From an uncultured Litoreibacter sp. (GTDB taxonomy: Bacteria > Pseudomonadota > Alphaproteobacteria > Rhodobacterales > Rhodobacteraceae): a stretch of DNA of 64,000 nt. Under the pieces are notes generated by a model. That model worked only from the letters and a program-made list of their open reading frames with translations, ran no database searches and was not told where the DNA came from. The DNA lies in contig CANLQL010000002.1 of NCBI GenBank assembly GCA_947493265.1, positions 682,001 to 746,000 of the forward strand, given 5' to 3'. Positions 62,452 through 64,000 of this stretch are shown here, piece after piece (positions within the stretch are counted from its first letter, which is position 1; each line of letters opens with the position of its first letter). The translations under genes were made by a program, and so were the position numbers.

Positions 62452-63882
62452 CTAGTCGCCGAGGCTGCCTTTGCCTGCACCGGACAAGCCGCCAGAAACC
62501 TCTTCGGTGGCTTCTGGATCAAGGTCTTCAGGCAGAACCAAGTTCAGAACAATCGCGATCAAAGCCGCAGGCAACAGCCCGCTGGTCATCAGGATGCGCA
62601 GTGTATCCGGCAGGTATTGAACTGCTTTCGGGTCAAGCTGCAGACCCAGACCGATGGACAAGGAAATCGCGAAGATCACCATGTTGCGACGGTTCCAGTT
62701 CACGTCTGACAGCATCGAAACACCGGCCGCGACAACCATGCCGAACATGACAATCACGCCACCGCCCAGCACTTCGATCGGGATTGTGCGGATCACGGCA
62801 CCAACTTTTGGAACCAATCCACACAGGATCAAGAACAGCGCACCGATGGTCACAACATGGCGGCTCATCACGCCGGTCATCGCAATCAGGCCAACGTTCT
62901 GGCTGAAGGAGGTGTTTGGAAAGCCGCCAAAGATACCAGCGATGGCAGAGCCAGCACCGTCCGCGTAGGTGGCACCTTGGATCTCCACGTCTGTGGCTTC
63001 ACGACCGGCACCGCCTTTGGTGATGCCCGAGACGTCGCCGACGGTTTCAATCGCCGAGACAAAGGCCATCAGACAGAAGCCGATGATCGCCGCGAAGGAG
63101 AACTCAAACCCATATTTGAAAGGAATTGGTGCTGCGAACGTGGCCGCACGGCCCCAGCTTGTTCCGATGCCTTCAAAGGTCACCATGCCGACCATCAATG
63201 CGTACAAGTAGCCCACGATGATGCCGATGAAGACGGCAGACACAGACAGCATGCCGCGTGTGAAGAACTTCAGCCCCAGCGTGACGAAGACCACGACAAG
63301 TGCGGCGGACCAGTTCAGCAAGCTGCCATATTCGGGCTTGTCGATGGCGGGAATGCCGCCTGCCGAATACTGGATGCCGACCTTGACCAGCGCCAGACCG
63401 ATCATCGTGACGACAAGACCCGTGACCAAGGGTGGCAAGGCGAAGCGGATTTGCTTGATAAATGTCCCAAGTACCACGTGGAACAACCCCCCGATGAGAA
63501 CACCGCCAAACAGAGCAGGCAGGGCTTCGACACCTTTACCAGCCACCAGCGGGATCATGATCGGGATGAAGGCAAAGCTTGTGCCCTGCACAATTGGAAG
63601 GCGTGCGCCGACCGGGCCCATGCCAATGGTTTGGATCAAGGTCGCGACGCCGGCAAACAGCATCGACATCTGGATCAGGTAGGTCATGTCCGGAAAACCC
63701 TGCGCGCCTGCGTCAGAGCCAAATCCGAAACCGGCAGCACCCGAAATGATGATTGCCGGTGTCACATTGGATACGAACATTGCCAGCACATGCTGGATGC
63801 CCAATGGCACAGCTTTCGCCAATGCCGGTGTGTAGTTAGGATCGCGCAGCTGCGCTGCCGTCCCCAGTGAAGTATCAGCCAT
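62452..63882 (-). CDS. Nucleobase:cation symporter-2 (xanthine/urate-type permease)
   Basis: 476-aa NCS2 permease with about 14 helices. The signature GFPNTSFSQNVGLIAMTGV has Gln at the first NAT position and TG at the end, as in xanthine/urate carriers rather than the Glu form of uracil carriers such as UraA. MADTSLGTAAQLRDPNY precedes the first helix, and the start at 63882 has GGGGAG upstream. Begins 26 nt after another gene in the same direction, probably in one operon. Purine uptake is likely but unproven. Confidence 0.88.
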   Translation of the reverse strand: MADTSLGTAAQLRDPNYTPALAKAVPLGIQHVLAMFVSNVTPAIIISGAAGFGFGSDAGAQGFPDMTYLIQMSMLFAGVATLIQTIGMGPVGARLPIVQGTSFAFIPIMIPLVAGKGVEALPALFGGVLIGGLFHVVLGTFIKQIRFALPPLVTGLVVTMIGLALVKVGIQYSAGGIPAIDKPEYGSLLNWSAALVVVFVTLGLKFFTRGMLSVSAVFIGIIVGYLYALMVGMVTFEGIGTSWGRAATFAAPIPFKYGFEFSFAAIIGFCLMAFVSAIETVGDVSGITKGGAGREATDVEIQGATYADGAGSAIAGIFGGFPNTSFSQNVGLIAMTGVMSRHVVTIGALFLILCGLVPKVGAVIRTIPIEVLGGGVIVMFGMVVAAGVSMLSDVNWNRRNMVIFAISLSIGLGLQLDPKAVQYLPDTLRILMTSGLLPAALIAIVLNLVLPEDLDPEATEEVSGGLSGAGKGSLGD

Positions 63883-63908
63883 TATAGTCTCCCCGTTTTC
63901 GTCGTTTT

Positions 63909-64000
63909 TTACGTGCCCTCTTGGATGAGGATCTTCGTGTCGAACCAATATTCTTCCAGATTTGCTGACGGGTCCGCGTCGTCCGCAATCCGATCTATCA
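63909..64000 (-). CDS. 3' end of an unidentified upstream gene
   Basis: Only the last ~29 codons are inside the window. On the minus strand they read ADDADPSANLEEYWFDTKIL and then IQEGT before a TAA stop. This open frame ends 26 nt before the permease ATG. The short acidic tail does not let me name a family. Position next to a xanthine/urate-type permease suggests a purine-catabolism gene. Confidence 0.55.
   Translation of the reverse strand, partial: IDRIADDADPSANLEEYWFDTKILIQEGT

Noticed and set aside
62857-63870. 337-aa plus-strand ORF opposite the nucleobase permease
   Set aside because: Highly charged His/Asp/Arg-rich translation typical of the antisense of a membrane protein gene.
62452-63882. 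Uracil permease assigned to the pyrimidine locus
   Set aside because: The NAT signature has Gln rather than Glu at the first position, as in xanthine/urate carriers, and no RutR-like box was seen in front of it.

Overview
This window looks like a chromosomal segment of a Rhodobacterales alphaproteobacterium of the Roseobacter type. That rests on gene content (Smo/Mtl polyol transporter, Frc-type fructose transporter, SoxBDAG, PreTA with a RutR regulator, NMT1/Thi5-type pyrimidine transporter, a choice-of-anchor/Hint protein, CcmFGHI), a moderately high GC content and tightly overlapping operons. The genus cannot be fixed from the sequence. I see no rRNA, tRNA, insertion sequence, prophage or CRISPR array. 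The genes are mostly nutrient uptake and catabolism with local regulators.

Layout. 1-3.2 kb (-): sorbitol/mannitol-type ABC transporter smoEFG, running off the left edge. 3.4-5.7 kb: polyphosphate kinase 2 and, divergently, a DadA-like D-amino-acid dehydrogenase. 5.8-10.7 kb: fructose-type transporter frcBCAK (-) with a divergent ROK repressor and an AT-rich palindrome between them. 10.7-16.9 kb: KefB/C-type antiporter, MarR regulator divergent from homogentisate dioxygenase, RsgA GTPase, DUF808 membrane protein. 16.9-18.9 kb: divergent idonate and gluconate 5-dehydrogenases around a GntR/IdnR-like palindrome. 19-25.1 kb: GlxA/AraC regulator facing sarcosine-oxidase-type soxBDAG, whose delta subunit has lost its zinc cysteines. 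25.2-27.8 kb: Lrp regulator divergent from arginase and ornithine cyclodeaminase (arginine to ornithine to proline). 27.9-30.2 kb: tungstate transporter tupBCA behind a structured leader that resembles the molybdenum/tungsten cofactor RNA motif. 30.2-36 kb (-): Mrp/ApbC ATPase and an AttEFGH-like ABC export system with a flavin-reductase-like protein.

36.2-48.6 kb is a reductive pyrimidine catabolism locus. PreT and PreA (dihydropyrimidine dehydrogenase) flank a VOC-fold protein and are followed by a lipocalin-like secreted protein and a miniature chemoreceptor-tip protein. Next come RutR (opposite strand), N-carbamoyl-beta-alanine amidohydrolase, dihydropyrimidinase, two very small membrane proteins, a GNAT acetyltransferase and an ABC importer, closed by a strong terminator. 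Two palindromes close to the RutR box lie upstream of preT and of hyuC. Together the genes would import uracil/thymine or derivatives and degrade them to beta-amino acids, CO2 and ammonia.

48.8-50.4 kb: choice-of-anchor L/Hint surface-type protein. 50.4-55.4 kb (-): a compact operon of a HisD/HpsN-like dehydrogenase, a LacI repressor, a tandem SnoaL-like protein, a PPOX-like flavoprotein and a bicupin, with a perfect 16-bp palindrome at its head. I cannot match this operon to a known pathway and regard it as the best candidate for an undescribed system. 55.6-59.8 kb: cytochrome c maturation ccmFGHI. 59.9-64 kb: a divergent GAPDH-family protein, phosphomannomutase/phosphoglucomutase, a xanthine/urate-type nucleobase permease with a terminator, and the 3' end of an unidentified upstream gene.
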